A DNA stretch of 64,000 nucleotides from Fusibacter paucivorans (GTDB lineage Bacteria; Bacillota; Clostridia; Peptostreptococcales; Acidaminobacteraceae), in assembly GCF_018390735.1 (NCBI RefSeq), contig NZ_JAHBCL010000008.1, positions 1 through 64,000 on the forward strand. The letters run 5' to 3'. Below are positions 53,482 through 61,846 of the stretch, piece after piece. Below the pieces are notes generated by a model. That model worked only from the letters and a program-made list of their open reading frames with translations. It was not told the origin of the DNA and searched no databases. The position numbers were made by a program, and so were the translations under genes. The first letter of the stretch is position 1. Each line of letters starts with the position of its first letter.

Positions 53482-54822
53482 TTGTTTGAATCATTAAGAA
53501 AATGGATGACCTATTTGGAAGCGCAGGATCATCTTGCGAAAATCAAAAAAGAAGTAGTCATTAATCATGAATTGGCAGGCGTGACGAAATTGTTTGACGG
53601 TGAAAAGACGTGTCTGTTTGAAAATGTCAAGCATTACGAGATGCCGGTTATCTCTAATGTCGTCTTTGATCGTAAGAGTATTGCCGATTCGGTTGGCGTC
53701 GAAGTGGATAAATTGATTGATAAGTATCTGGCTTGTATGGCAGAACCATTGCCATGTGAATACAGTCAGGAAAAACCTGCACACAAATCATGCGTCCAAG
53801 TTGGGGATGCGGTTAATCTCTTGGAGCTCCCCATTCCAATTCACCATGAGAAAGACGGCGGGCAATATATAACTGCTGGATTGTTAATTGTAAAAGACGT
53901 TGCGACGGGGAAACAAAATGTCTCTATCCATCGACTGCAAGTCTTTAATGAAAAAGAAATGGGCATTTTGATATTGCCAAGACATCTCTGGCATTTGTTT
54001 TCACAATATGAGGCAAGGGGTGAAGCGCTTGATATCGCCATATGTATCGGTGCGGCGCCTGCGTTGCTGCTCGCATCACAAGCCATTACGCCATACGGTG
54101 TCGATGAACTGGAAATTGCCAATGCCATGCTGGACAATCAATTGAAATTGGTGAAATGTGAAACGGTCAATGTTGACGTACCAGAACACTGCGAAATCGT
54201 CATTGAAGGCAAACTGGTTCCCAGCGTGCGGAAAGTGGAAGGCCCGTTTGGTGAATTCCCAAGGTACTACGGACCGGCGGGCGATCGCCCGGTAATCAAT
54301 GTGACAGCGATTTGTCGCCGTGAAGACGCCATTTATCACACGATCTTACCGGGTACAAAAGAGCACTTGCTGCTCGGTGGTATTGCACGGGAAGCGTCAA
54401 TGCTTCGCACGATCGCCCATACGGTGCCGACGGTTAAAGCCGTTCACATTACTTTCGGTTCATCGTGCCGTTACCATGCAGTTGTATCCATTAAAAAAGA
54501 ACATGAAGGCGAAGGTAAAAACGCTATTTTAGCGGCATTTTCCAATAGCCATGAAATAAAACACGTCATCGTCGTCGATGATGACATCGATATTTTTGAT
54601 GCCGATCATGTTGAGTGGGCATTGGCCACACGGTTCCAAGCCGGTGAAGATTTAATGCTCATCAAGGGAAGCTTGGGATCAAAACTCGATCCTTCTTCCG
54701 ATAAGGGGATTTCTGACAAAATCGGATTGGATGCGACGCTTCGACTTGACCGGGATTCAAATAAGTTTCAAGTGATGCGTATTCCAGGACTCGAACAAAT
54801 GAAAAGAGAAGACTATCTCTAA
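53482..54822 (+). CDS. UbiD-family decarboxylase
   Basis: Prenylated-FMN-dependent decarboxylase of 446 residues. By eye the active-site pattern is intact: N146 and R151 in NVSIHRLQVF, and E253 and E258 in EGPFGEFPRYYG, matching the spacing of the R-E-E triad of fungal Fdc1 (R173, E277, E282). LPGTKEHLLLGG and DIDIFDADHVEWALATRFQ are also typical. The start is TTG 53482, 7 bases after GGAGG. UbiD enzymes act on alpha,beta-unsaturated or aromatic acids. In this cluster it may decarboxylate the ring-derived or unsaturated substrate ahead of the hydratase. No UbiX (prFMN synthase) gene is in the window. Confidence 0.9.
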   Translation: MFESLRKWMTYLEAQDHLAKIKKEVVINHELAGVTKLFDGEKTCLFENVKHYEMPVISNVVFDRKSIADSVGVEVDKLIDKYLACMAEPLPCEYSQEKPAHKSCVQVGDAVNLLELPIPIHHEKDGGQYITAGLLIVKDVATGKQNVSIHRLQVFNEKEMGILILPRHLWHLFSQYEARGEALDIAICIGAAPALLLASQAITPYGVDELEIANAMLDNQLKLVKCETVNVDVPEHCEIVIEGKLVPSVRKVEGPFGEFPRYYGPAGDRPVINVTAICRREDAIYHTILPGTKEHLLLGGIAREASMLRTIAHTVPTVKAVHITFGSSCRYHAVVSIKKEHEGEGKNAILAAFSNSHEIKHVIVVDDDIDIFDADHVEWALATRFQAGEDLMLIKGSLGSKLDPSSDKGISDKIGLDATLRLDRDSNKFQVMRIPGLEQMKREDYL

Positions 54823-54884
54823 AAGAAAATGACTGAGGCAACAGTGCTGTAAAGGGCGTAAAGTCAATCGTTGAGGAGGCAGAG

Positions 54885-55493
54885 ATGAAAAAAGTAACTT
54901 GGCTTGCAAAAGTCAATTTGGAAAAGTGTATTGGATGCGGTACCTGTGACAAAGTGTGTCCAGTGTACGCCATCGAAATGAAAGACCGTAAGGCGATCAT
55001 TGATTCGAATTTATGTACAGGATGCGGTAACTGTGAACAGCGCTGTCCGATTTCCGTCATCGAACTGGTAAAAAGAGATGAACCCATTTACCTTAAAGTA
55101 GATGTTGCTTCGGTAGATCAGGATGCGATGAAAGCGATTTGCCTTAAAGCGAAGTTCAATCCGGAGCAAATTGTGTGTTACTGCACAGAGACAAGGGCAG
55201 ATGAAGTGGCTGCGGCAATTTTAAAAGGCGCCGATACGCCTGAAAAAGTATCGCAAATGACGGGTATTCGAACAGGATGCGGTGTGGAATGCATCCAACC
55301 AATACTGAGAATGCTTGATGCGGCGGGTATCGTTCCCGAAAAGCCGAGAGGATGGCAATGGTACGGCAAAACACCGACGATTTGGGATATACCTGAGGAA
55401 ATTCGTGAAAAATATAATGCACGCGGCTTCTACTTTGCAGAAGATGAAGCACTGCTGGATGCTATCTCAAAAATTAAGCCGGAAGGAGAATGA
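54885..55493 (+). CDS. 2x[4Fe-4S] ferredoxin fused to BFD-like [2Fe-2S] domain
   Basis: Cytosolic electron carrier of 202 residues. Residues 5-65 form a ferredoxin with CIGCGTCDKVCPVYAIE and CTGCGNCEQRCPISVIE. Residues about 95-145 are BFD-like: CYCTETRADEVAAAI then GIRTGCGVEC. The last 50 residues are unassigned (WQWYGKTPTIWDIP). It probably feeds or drains electrons for an enzyme of the island, perhaps the following protein, whose start overlaps closely. GAGGAGG is 5 bases before the ATG. Confidence 0.87.
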   Translation: MKKVTWLAKVNLEKCIGCGTCDKVCPVYAIEMKDRKAIIDSNLCTGCGNCEQRCPISVIELVKRDEPIYLKVDVASVDQDAMKAICLKAKFNPEQIVCYCTETRADEVAAAILKGADTPEKVSQMTGIRTGCGVECIQPILRMLDAAGIVPEKPRGWQWYGKTPTIWDIPEEIREKYNARGFYFAEDEALLDAISKIKPEGE

Positions 55494-55495
55494 TC

Positions 55496-56929
55496 ATGAA
55501 AAAGCCGATTATCCCCATAGAAGCACGTGCCTCGCAATACGGCGTTAAACCTGAGCTCGTCAAGAAACGCATGTACGAATATGACAATATGACATCGCTT
55601 ATGATCAAAGATCTGTTTGAAGATACGCCGGATGTTATTTTTCCAAGTGATAAAGGGGCAGAAGTCGTCAAAGAAGCGGCTTACAAAGCACTTGAAAATG
55701 TAGATATGTCCTTTATCAAAGCGGGCGATTCCGTTAATATCTGTTGTTCTCATCATGGCTTTACAATGGTTGGCGGGCAGCCTTATGCAGAGCTCATCAA
55801 AGCGCTTCGCGATGTTATTTCAGCGCGAACGGGGACAGAGAACATCAGAATTCGTGCGGGTGTTGGCCTTAGATTTAGAGAGACAGAAGAATATATTAAA
55901 CGCTATGCGCTGGATACCTATTTTAATGGCAAAGCCAAAGGGGTTGCGCCAATTGATGAGGGGATTCCAATTGAAACGGAAATTGGAACGCTGTATGGCC
56001 TTAAAGCTGTCTATGATGCAGACTGGATTATTCATTGTCATAACAGTGATGTTAGGGAAGTGCACTTTCACAGACAGGTTGACCGCGCCGTTAAACCATT
56101 TGGCATGTCCTATGCGCGCATTGAAACGCGCTCAACATACCATCAGAACTTGGGACCTCGTGCGGCAAACTTTGTTGCTCGCGCCATTTTTGGATCTGAG
56201 TTTGTTCAAAGCAAGTTTGCATTTGCGGCATTTCTCGAAATGTCTCCGGCCGGTGTCATTGGGGTTGATGCTGACAATGATTTAATGGCACTCAATGAGC
56301 GGATGATGATTTCCGGCTGTAAATATTACGGCAAGATTATGACGTTGCTGGGTGAAATTGATGAATGCATCGTTGGACTCGATTTTCCGTGTCCGGTACC
56401 ATATGTGTTTGCCGCTGGTGTTATCTACGCTAACTTTGCAGGCGCCAACTGTGACCTGTTTGACCTCGACAATGCACTTGCACCTTATACCTGGTATACA
56501 GAAGCGTTTTACGGCAAAAATGCAAAGCCGATGACCGATATGATCCCACCAGTATTCCCGGCCATTAAAATGGTGGTTCACAACTATGCGTGGGGCGGTT
56601 ATCCAAGTGCATTCTTCAGCAATCACATTCCGACCATTGTCGTTGGACGGGAACAGGCAGACCTCTTCAATAAGGATTCGCAAAACCTTGAATATATGGA
56701 TTACACGCTGATTGCAGATACGCTTGATACGGCAATGGATTTTGCTTATAAACAAGCGAAAACGGATAAAGTCATTCTCTTTGACGGTGCTGTCGGCGGT
56801 GTGAATGTCAGTGAATCGCTGGCAAAACTGTTAATCGAAAAAGCACCGGAAGTCAATCGACGCGTCGATGAAGAACTATTGCCAAAGTGGCTCAAACAAC
56901 GTGGCATCGATATTGAAAAACATATGTAA
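55496..56929 (+). CDS. Uncharacterised protein, possibly LarA-like (DUF2088)
   Basis: Protein of 477 residues that I do not recognise with certainty. It is soluble, with no signal peptide. IKAGDSVNICCSHHGFTMVG, ALRDVISARTGTENIRI followed by RAGVG, and GTLYGLKAVYDADWIIHCHN suggest the two-domain plan of nickel-pincer lactate racemase LarA: a nucleotide-like loop, then a histidine-rich region (HCHNSDVREVHFHRQVD). The HHH/K set of LarA cannot be aligned with confidence, and LarB, LarC and LarE, which make the cofactor, are absent. ATG 55496 with AAGGAG 7 bases upstream is preferred to ATG 55490. It may be a racemase, a lyase or a structural partner of the ferredoxin protein. Confidence 0.5.
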   Translation: MKKPIIPIEARASQYGVKPELVKKRMYEYDNMTSLMIKDLFEDTPDVIFPSDKGAEVVKEAAYKALENVDMSFIKAGDSVNICCSHHGFTMVGGQPYAELIKALRDVISARTGTENIRIRAGVGLRFRETEEYIKRYALDTYFNGKAKGVAPIDEGIPIETEIGTLYGLKAVYDADWIIHCHNSDVREVHFHRQVDRAVKPFGMSYARIETRSTYHQNLGPRAANFVARAIFGSEFVQSKFAFAAFLEMSPAGVIGVDADNDLMALNERMMISGCKYYGKIMTLLGEIDECIVGLDFPCPVPYVFAAGVIYANFAGANCDLFDLDNALAPYTWYTEAFYGKNAKPMTDMIPPVFPAIKMVVHNYAWGGYPSAFFSNHIPTIVVGREQADLFNKDSQNLEYMDYTLIADTLDTAMDFAYKQAKTDKVILFDGAVGGVNVSESLAKLLIEKAPEVNRRVDEELLPKWLKQRGIDIEKHM

Positions 56930-56972
56930 AGAATGCGCATGAAAATGGGCGCTTCAAAACGAGGAGGCATAA

Positions 56973-57857
56973 ATGAGTAAAAAAAAGATTAAGGCGGCAA
57001 TTGTCGGTCCCGGCAATATTGGTACAGACTTGATGTATAAGCTGCTCCAAAGTGATGTCATAGAAGTGGATACAGTGGTTGGCGTCGTTGAAGGCTCAAC
57101 AGGGCTAAAACTCGCAGAAGAAAATGGAATCAATGCAACGGCAAAAGGCGTCGACGCCATTATCGGCAATAAGGAAATTGAAATCGTCTTTGAGGCAACC
57201 AGTGCAAAAGCGCATGAAATGAATGCACCGAAGTATAAAGCAGACGGTAAAATTGCAGTTGATTTAACCCCGGCAATGATTGGGCCATTTGTCGTACCGG
57301 CTGTTAATATGGATAAAATGGCATCAACCGACAACGTGAACATGGTGACATGCGGCGGGCAGGCGACTATTCCAATGGTTGCGGCGATCAACAGCGTTCA
57401 ACCCGTCGCCTATGCTGAAATTGTTGCAACCATTGCAAGCCTTAGTGCAGGCATAGGCACACGCCAGAACATTGACGAATTTACAGAGACCACTTCTCGT
57501 GCTATTTGTGAAGTAGGCGGCGCCAAAGAAGGCAAGGCAATCATTATCTTAAATCCGGCTGAACCGCCAATTATCATGCGTGATACCGTATATGCCAGAG
57601 TGGAAAATCCGGATGAAGAAGCCATTACAAAAGCAGTTAAGGCGATGGAAGAAAAAGTGAGATCCTATGTGCCGGGATACCGAGTGAAAACCGGACCGAT
57701 TTTCGATGGCGACCGCGTGACGGTTATGCTTGAAATTGAAGGCGCCGGTATGTATTTACCGAAGTATTCGGGCAATTTGGACATTATGACAGCGGCTGCA
57801 AAAGCGGTCGGTGAAAAAATAGCCCTTAATTTATTGAAAGAAAGAGGTGAGAGATGA
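56973..57857 (+). CDS. dmpF: Acetaldehyde dehydrogenase (acylating)
   Basis: Converts acetaldehyde, NAD and CoA to acetyl-CoA. The 294-residue protein is of normal length for DmpF/MhpF. The NAD fold begins [18 protein letters not shown]; the catalytic cysteine is C127 in [30 protein letters not shown] is characteristic of the family. In meta-cleavage pathways it forms a channelling complex with 4-hydroxy-2-oxovalerate aldolase, whose gene overlaps its end by 4 bases. GAGGAGG is 6 bases before the ATG. Confidence 0.95.
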   Translation: MSKKKIKAAIVGPGNIGTDLMYKLLQSDVIEVDTVVGVVEGSTGLKLAEENGINATAKGVDAIIGNKEIEIVFEATSAKAHEMNAPKYKADGKIAVDLTPAMIGPFVVPAVNMDKMASTDNVNMVTCGGQATIPMVAAINSVQPVAYAEIVATIASLSAGIGTRQNIDEFTETTSRAICEVGGAKEGKAIIILNPAEPPIIMRDTVYARVENPDEEAITKAVKAMEEKVRSYVPGYRVKTGPIFDGDRVTVMLEIEGAGMYLPKYSGNLDIMTAAAKAVGEKIALNLLKERGER

Positions 57858-58858
57858 TGAAAAAGATTCGTTTAATTGACACAACCCTTAGAGATGGCAT
57901 GCATGCCGTCAGTCATCAGTTCTCTACCGAAGATGTATCGGCAGTTGTAAAAGCACTGGACGATGCCGGTGTTGATACCATTGAAGTAAGCCATGGCGAT
58001 GGCCTCGGCGGCTCTTCATTCCAATACGGTTTTTCAAAAGCAACGGAAGAAGCTTATCTGAAAGCGGCTGCCGGTGCCATGACAAACGCAAAACTCTGTG
58101 TATTGCTGCTCCCCGGTATCGGAACGCATAAAGAACTTGAGATGGCTGCAAACGCCGGTGCTAAAGTCGTGCGCGTTGCAACGCATGTGACGGAAGCGGA
58201 CATTGGCGAGCAGCACATTAAAATTGCAAAATCACTTGGCATGGAGGCAATTGGCTTCTTGATGATGTCGCACATGGTAGACGTTGACAAGATCGTTGAA
58301 CAGGCAAAATTGTTTGAGAGCTATGGTGCTGATGCCGTTTACGTTACAGACTCTGCCGGCGCGATGATCCCAACGCAAATCACAGAGCGCATTGCGGCGG
58401 TTAAAAAAGCCGTTAGCATCCCCGTTGGACACCATGCCCACGACAACATGGGACTTGCTATTGGCAACAGTATTGCCGCCATTCAAGCGGGGGCGGATAT
58501 TGTGGACGGTACCTGTAGAGGTGCCGGCGCAGGTGCTGGCAATGCCATGACGGAAGTGCTCGTAGGTGTTCTCGATAAAATGGGTTATGCAACCGGCATC
58601 GATCTTTACAAAATAATGGATGCGGCAGACGATATTGTTATGCCAAGACTCCATCGACCGCCGATGATTACAAAAGAATCACTCAGCATTGGCTATGCGG
58701 GTGTTTATGGCAGCTTTCTGCTGCACGCTCTCAGAGCGGCTGATAAATTCAATGTCGATGCACGCGACATTCTCATTGAAATGGGACGCCGTAAAACTGT
58801 CGGCGGACAGGAAGATATGATTATCGATGTCGCATACGAACTGGCGAATCGTAAATAG
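57854..58858 (+). CDS. dmpG: 4-hydroxy-2-oxovalerate aldolase
   Basis: Metal-dependent aldolase of 334 residues (the family has about 340) that splits 4-hydroxy-2-oxopentanoate into pyruvate and acetaldehyde. The N-terminal [16 protein letters not shown] holds the metal aspartate, the arginine and the catalytic histidine. The metal histidines are in [15 protein letters not shown] near residue 195. The C-terminal communication region ([15 protein letters not shown]) is present. ATG 57854 overlaps the dehydrogenase stop as ATGATGA; ATG 57857 is also possible. Acetaldehyde is presumably passed directly to the partner dehydrogenase. Confidence 0.95.
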   Translation: MMKKIRLIDTTLRDGMHAVSHQFSTEDVSAVVKALDDAGVDTIEVSHGDGLGGSSFQYGFSKATEEAYLKAAAGAMTNAKLCVLLLPGIGTHKELEMAANAGAKVVRVATHVTEADIGEQHIKIAKSLGMEAIGFLMMSHMVDVDKIVEQAKLFESYGADAVYVTDSAGAMIPTQITERIAAVKKAVSIPVGHHAHDNMGLAIGNSIAAIQAGADIVDGTCRGAGAGAGNAMTEVLVGVLDKMGYATGIDLYKIMDAADDIVMPRLHRPPMITKESLSIGYAGVYGSFLLHALRAADKFNVDARDILIEMGRRKTVGGQEDMIIDVAYELANRK

Positions 58859-58877
58859 ACAAAGTGAGGAGTTCCTT

Positions 58878-59663
58878 ATGGAGAGAGAGACGATTATCAA
58901 ACTCGCAGCACTTTTAAAAGAAGCGGCTGAGACAAAATCACCCACCAAGGCCTTAACAGAATTGTATCCAAAAATCACCATTGAAGACGCCTACAAGATT
59001 CAATATGAAAATATTCAAAGTGCTGTGTTGGCCGGTCGGCAAATCGTCGGCAAAAAGATTGGTTTAACAAGCAAGGCAATGCAGAACATGCTGGGTGTCG
59101 GCAGCCCTGACTACGGCGTCTTAACCGACGATATGATTTTGGATGAAGAAACACCGGTCAGCCTTGACGGTTTTTTACAGCCAAAGATTGAAGCGGAGCT
59201 CGCCTTTATTCTCAAAGAAGATTTAAAAGGACCGGGTGTGACGCTTTCACGTGTATTGCAGGCGACAGAAGGTGTTATGGCGTCGTTTGAAATTATAGAC
59301 AGCCGCATTGAGAACTGGAAAATAAAATTGCCGGATACCATTGCAGACAATGCTTCAAGCGGTGCGATAGTTCTGGGCAGCAAAATAGCGTCACTTGAAA
59401 ATTTAGATTTAAAATATACGGGCCTCGTGTTTGAGAAAAATGGCGAAATTGTGGATACTGCTGCCGGCGCAGCTGTATTGGGACACCCGGCATATGCAGT
59501 TGCATGGCTGGCAAATGAGCTTGCGAAATATGATATTACACTGAAAAAAGGTGAAATCATCCTTGCAGGCGCTTTTACAAAAGCACTTGAAGCCAAAGCC
59601 GGCGACATCTTTGAAGCAACTTTTGACGGTATTGGCAAAGTTCGCGTTAAGTTTACGGCTTAA
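58878..59663 (+). CDS. 2-oxopent-4-enoate hydratase / 4-oxalocrotonate decarboxylase family
   Basis: Enzyme of 261 residues, the usual length of MhpD/DmpE/DmpH. IVGKKIGLTSKAMQNMLGV, the metal-binding glutamates in PKIEAELAFIL and the final segment GEIILAGAFTKALEAKAGD are family hallmarks. Hydratase (2-oxopent-4-enoate to 4-hydroxy-2-oxovalerate) and decarboxylase (4-oxalocrotonate) members are so similar that I cannot choose. It directly precedes the aldolase step in either case. ATG 58878 has GAGGAG 6-7 bases upstream; a start at 58827 lies inside the aldolase gene. Confidence 0.92.
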   Translation: MERETIIKLAALLKEAAETKSPTKALTELYPKITIEDAYKIQYENIQSAVLAGRQIVGKKIGLTSKAMQNMLGVGSPDYGVLTDDMILDEETPVSLDGFLQPKIEAELAFILKEDLKGPGVTLSRVLQATEGVMASFEIIDSRIENWKIKLPDTIADNASSGAIVLGSKIASLENLDLKYTGLVFEKNGEIVDTAAGAAVLGHPAYAVAWLANELAKYDITLKKGEIILAGAFTKALEAKAGDIFEATFDGIGKVRVKFTA

Positions 59664-59719
59664 AAAGCGGTAAAGGCGAATAATCTGGAAGCTGCATCAT
59701 GCAACCAAAGGGGGAGGCT

Positions 59720-60496
59720 ATGGAGAAACGGCAAGGTACGATACAATCCGTTGACAGGGCATTGAGCATTATAGAACTGCTTTATGAACAGGATATGGAA
59801 CTGGGCGTTACAGAAATCGCCGCGAGGAGCGGACTTCATAAGAGTACGGCATTTGGCTTGATTAGTACGCTGGATGCAAGAGGCTATATTACACAAAATC
59901 CTCAAACCGGCAAATATAAATTAGGGCTGAAATTTCTTGAGATCAGTTCAAAAATCGTTGACAGCATTGATGAAAGGCAGATAATCAGACCTTATTTGGA
60001 AGAACTTTCGAGGAAGTTTGGCGAGACTGTTCATTATGCTGTCGTCGATAATGACATGGTGGTTTATGTTGATAAAGTTGAGAGTCCGCGATCTCTCGTG
60101 ATGAAATCCTATATTGGCAAACGAAATCCGCTTCACTGTACAGGGGTTGGCAAATGCATGCTAGCTTATATGGATGATGCTGTGCGAGACGAGATTATTG
60201 AAAGAGGGCTTGACAAGTATACGGAAAATACCATTACAGATCCGACACTATTGAGACGTGAACTGGATTTCATTAGACGCAACGGCTACAGCATTGATGA
60301 TGAAGAAATAGAATTGGGGCTGAGATGTGTTGCGGCGCCGATACTGGATTTACGAGGAAATTTGATTGGTGGGATCAGTATTTCGGGTCCTGAAATGAGA
60401 ATGAGCGAAGATCGCGTTCAGGCATTAATTGAAGCATTAAAACAGACGACAAAACGCGTTTCGAAAAATGTCGGCAAATTTCTAAATGTTCGTTAA
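59720..60496 (+). CDS. IclR family transcriptional regulator
   Basis: Regulator of 258 residues. The N-terminal winged helix (residues 8-70) reads SVDRALSIIELLYEQ then GVTEIAARSGLHKSTAFGLI. The C-terminal IclR effector domain includes VVYVDKVESPRSLVMKSY and HCTGVGKCMLAYM. IclR members commonly control aromatic and carboxylate catabolic operons. ATG 59720 has GGGGGAGG 3-4 bases upstream; an ATG at 59699 is weaker. Last gene of the island on this strand, so it is likely its local regulator, perhaps acting at the inverted repeats near 40.1 kb. Confidence 0.92.
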   Translation: MEKRQGTIQSVDRALSIIELLYEQDMELGVTEIAARSGLHKSTAFGLISTLDARGYITQNPQTGKYKLGLKFLEISSKIVDSIDERQIIRPYLEELSRKFGETVHYAVVDNDMVVYVDKVESPRSLVMKSYIGKRNPLHCTGVGKCMLAYMDDAVRDEIIERGLDKYTENTITDPTLLRRELDFIRRNGYSIDDEEIELGLRCVAAPILDLRGNLIGGISISGPEMRMSEDRVQALIEALKQTTKRVSKNVGKFLNVR

Positions 60497-60555
60497 ATAC
60501 GTTACCATCTCTTAAAATATTATTTCGGTTCATGCGAAATGATCCTAGCATGAAC

Positions 60556-60598
60556 ACGACAAAAATAGCGCTGTTTCCTTCGGCGCTATTTTTGTCGT
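60556..60598. terminator. Strong 16-base-pair terminator hairpin
   Basis: Arms 60556-60571 and 60583-60598 are exact complements, with an A-rich left part (ACAAAAAT) and a T-rich right part, around an 11-base loop. It ends the catabolic island and can also act on the leftward GntR gene. Confidence 0.85.
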
Positions 60599-60738
60599 TT
60601 ACAAAATGTGATAGGCTGTTTTTTTGAGTGCAGCGTATATTTGCTTAGAGGCTCGATTGAAATATTTGCGCATGTGAAACATACTGCATCAACGATGTTG
60701 GCGATCTTTTAATGATGATGCCAATGTCGCTGATGCCG

Positions 60739-61416
60739 CTACCTGATGAAAATATGATCCGTATCATTGGCGATAAGCCATTCAACAGCTTCGATTGGTG
60801 ATGCCATGTGATTTTCCAGCAATTTTCGAATGCCGTTTTCATCGCGTTCTGCCAGCAATTCGACTAATTTTAAATGATCATTACTGATTTTTTGATGTCT
60901 AGTCATTGGCGCTTTAACGAGGCTGTACATATAATAGGTAGCGCCAACGCTCCAATTGGACTGGTACATTTTTGTCAACTGTTCATTGTTCGCCAGCATG
61001 ACGAAGAGTGTGTGAAATTTTGAATCGATTTCACTGGCTCGAGCGTACTCTGTTTCGCCAATGCTTGGAAATTCTTCCGCGAGCGCTCGCATTTTTGTGA
61101 GTGTGTCGGGAAAATAATCGAGGTTTTTAATCGCAAGCTTGATGGTAAACATCTCGATCATATAGCGAATCTCTAAGATGTTTTTGATTTTCTTAGGGCT
61201 GAGCTGTGCAACAAAAGTGCCTCTTCTTGGTGCAGATTCTGCCATACCTTCTGCAATCAGACGGTTGATGGCTTGTACAACAGGCGTTCTGCTGATGCCG
61301 AGAGAATCTGAGATTTCCTGTGTCACGAGTTTGTGACCAGGTGGATATGTACCGTTTTGAATTCTGGATCTTATTTCATCCAGTGCATAATCGAGTAAAG
61401 ACGCCGGTTGTGACAA
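60739..61416 (-). CDS. GntR family regulator, FadR/FCD subfamily
   Basis: Regulator of 225 residues. The N-terminal winged helix (about 8-75) reads RIQNGTYPPGHKLVTQEISD then LGISRTPVVQAINRLIAEGM. The C-terminal FCD domain (about 85-215) has metal-ligand-like residues: D and H in EIDSKFHTLF, and two histidines in SNDHLKLVELL and LLENHM. FCD regulators bind carboxylates. It starts with TTG 61416, 7 bases after AAGGAGG on the minus strand. It is convergent with the catabolic island and may co-regulate it; a TTTTGAATT half-site occurs at both loci. Confidence 0.9.
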   Translation of the reverse strand: MSQPASLLDYALDEIRSRIQNGTYPPGHKLVTQEISDSLGISRTPVVQAINRLIAEGMAESAPRRGTFVAQLSPKKIKNILEIRYMIEMFTIKLAIKNLDYFPDTLTKMRALAEEFPSIGETEYARASEIDSKFHTLFVMLANNEQLTKMYQSNWSVGATYYMYSLVKAPMTRHQKISNDHLKLVELLAERDENGIRKLLENHMASPIEAVEWLIANDTDHIFIR

Positions 61417-61434
61417 ACGAATAACCTCCTTGGA

Positions 61435-61457
61435 TTTTGAATTTATTGTGAATTCAA
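61435..61457. promoter_or_regulatory. Inverted repeat TTGAATT/AATTCAA upstream of the GntR gene
   Basis: Seven-base arms (61437-61443 and 61451-61457) with a seven-base spacer, directly upstream of the regulator's ribosome site. Plausible autoregulatory operator. Confidence 0.45.
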
Positions 61458-61652
61458 GCGTGCAGACACTTCGGCTTTGCGTAAAGCGCTGTCTGAACGC
61501 CTATATGCGGCTACAGACTATGTGTGAAAATAGGCTGTCTGTAGGACTGCTTTTTGATGAAATGCTTTTTTGCAATCGCATGATTGCACCGTTCGATAGA
61601 TTAAACCTTTTATAAAGTCAGTAATTGATAAACAGGTTCATAAAACTAGGCG

Positions 61653-61760
61653 ATCAGTAAAATCGTTTCATAAGTAAAAAGACACATAAATAAAAAGATA
61701 CATAAGTAAAAGCATATATGAGTAAATAAGGAAACGATCAGTAATCAATCAGTAAATGAG
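61653..61760. repeat. AT-rich region of short degenerate direct repeats
   Basis: CGATCAGTAA occurs at 61653 and 61737 and ATCAGTAAA again near 61750; between them variants of ACATAAGTAAAAAGA recur about four times. The surrounding 61458-61846 gap holds no gene. Confidence 0.5.
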
Positions 61761-61790
61761 CAAGCACATCGTTGTGTGTAAGCAATGGAT

Positions 61791-61836
61791 CCTCATGAAG
61801 CGTAACGACAATTTAGGTGTTGATCGCTTCATGAGG
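61791..61836. terminator. 12-base inverted repeat, possible terminator
   Basis: CCTCATGAAGCG (61791-61802) and CGCTTCATGAGG (61825-61836) pair perfectly. The T-rich tail lies on the right (plus-strand orientation), although the nearest gene, ending at 61847, is transcribed leftwards. Confidence 0.55.
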
Positions 61837-61846
61837 TTTCCTCTTT

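Noticed and set aside
61653-61760. CRISPR-like or origin-like repeats
   Set aside because: The repeats are short, degenerate and irregularly spaced, without spacers, a DnaA-box set or cas genes.
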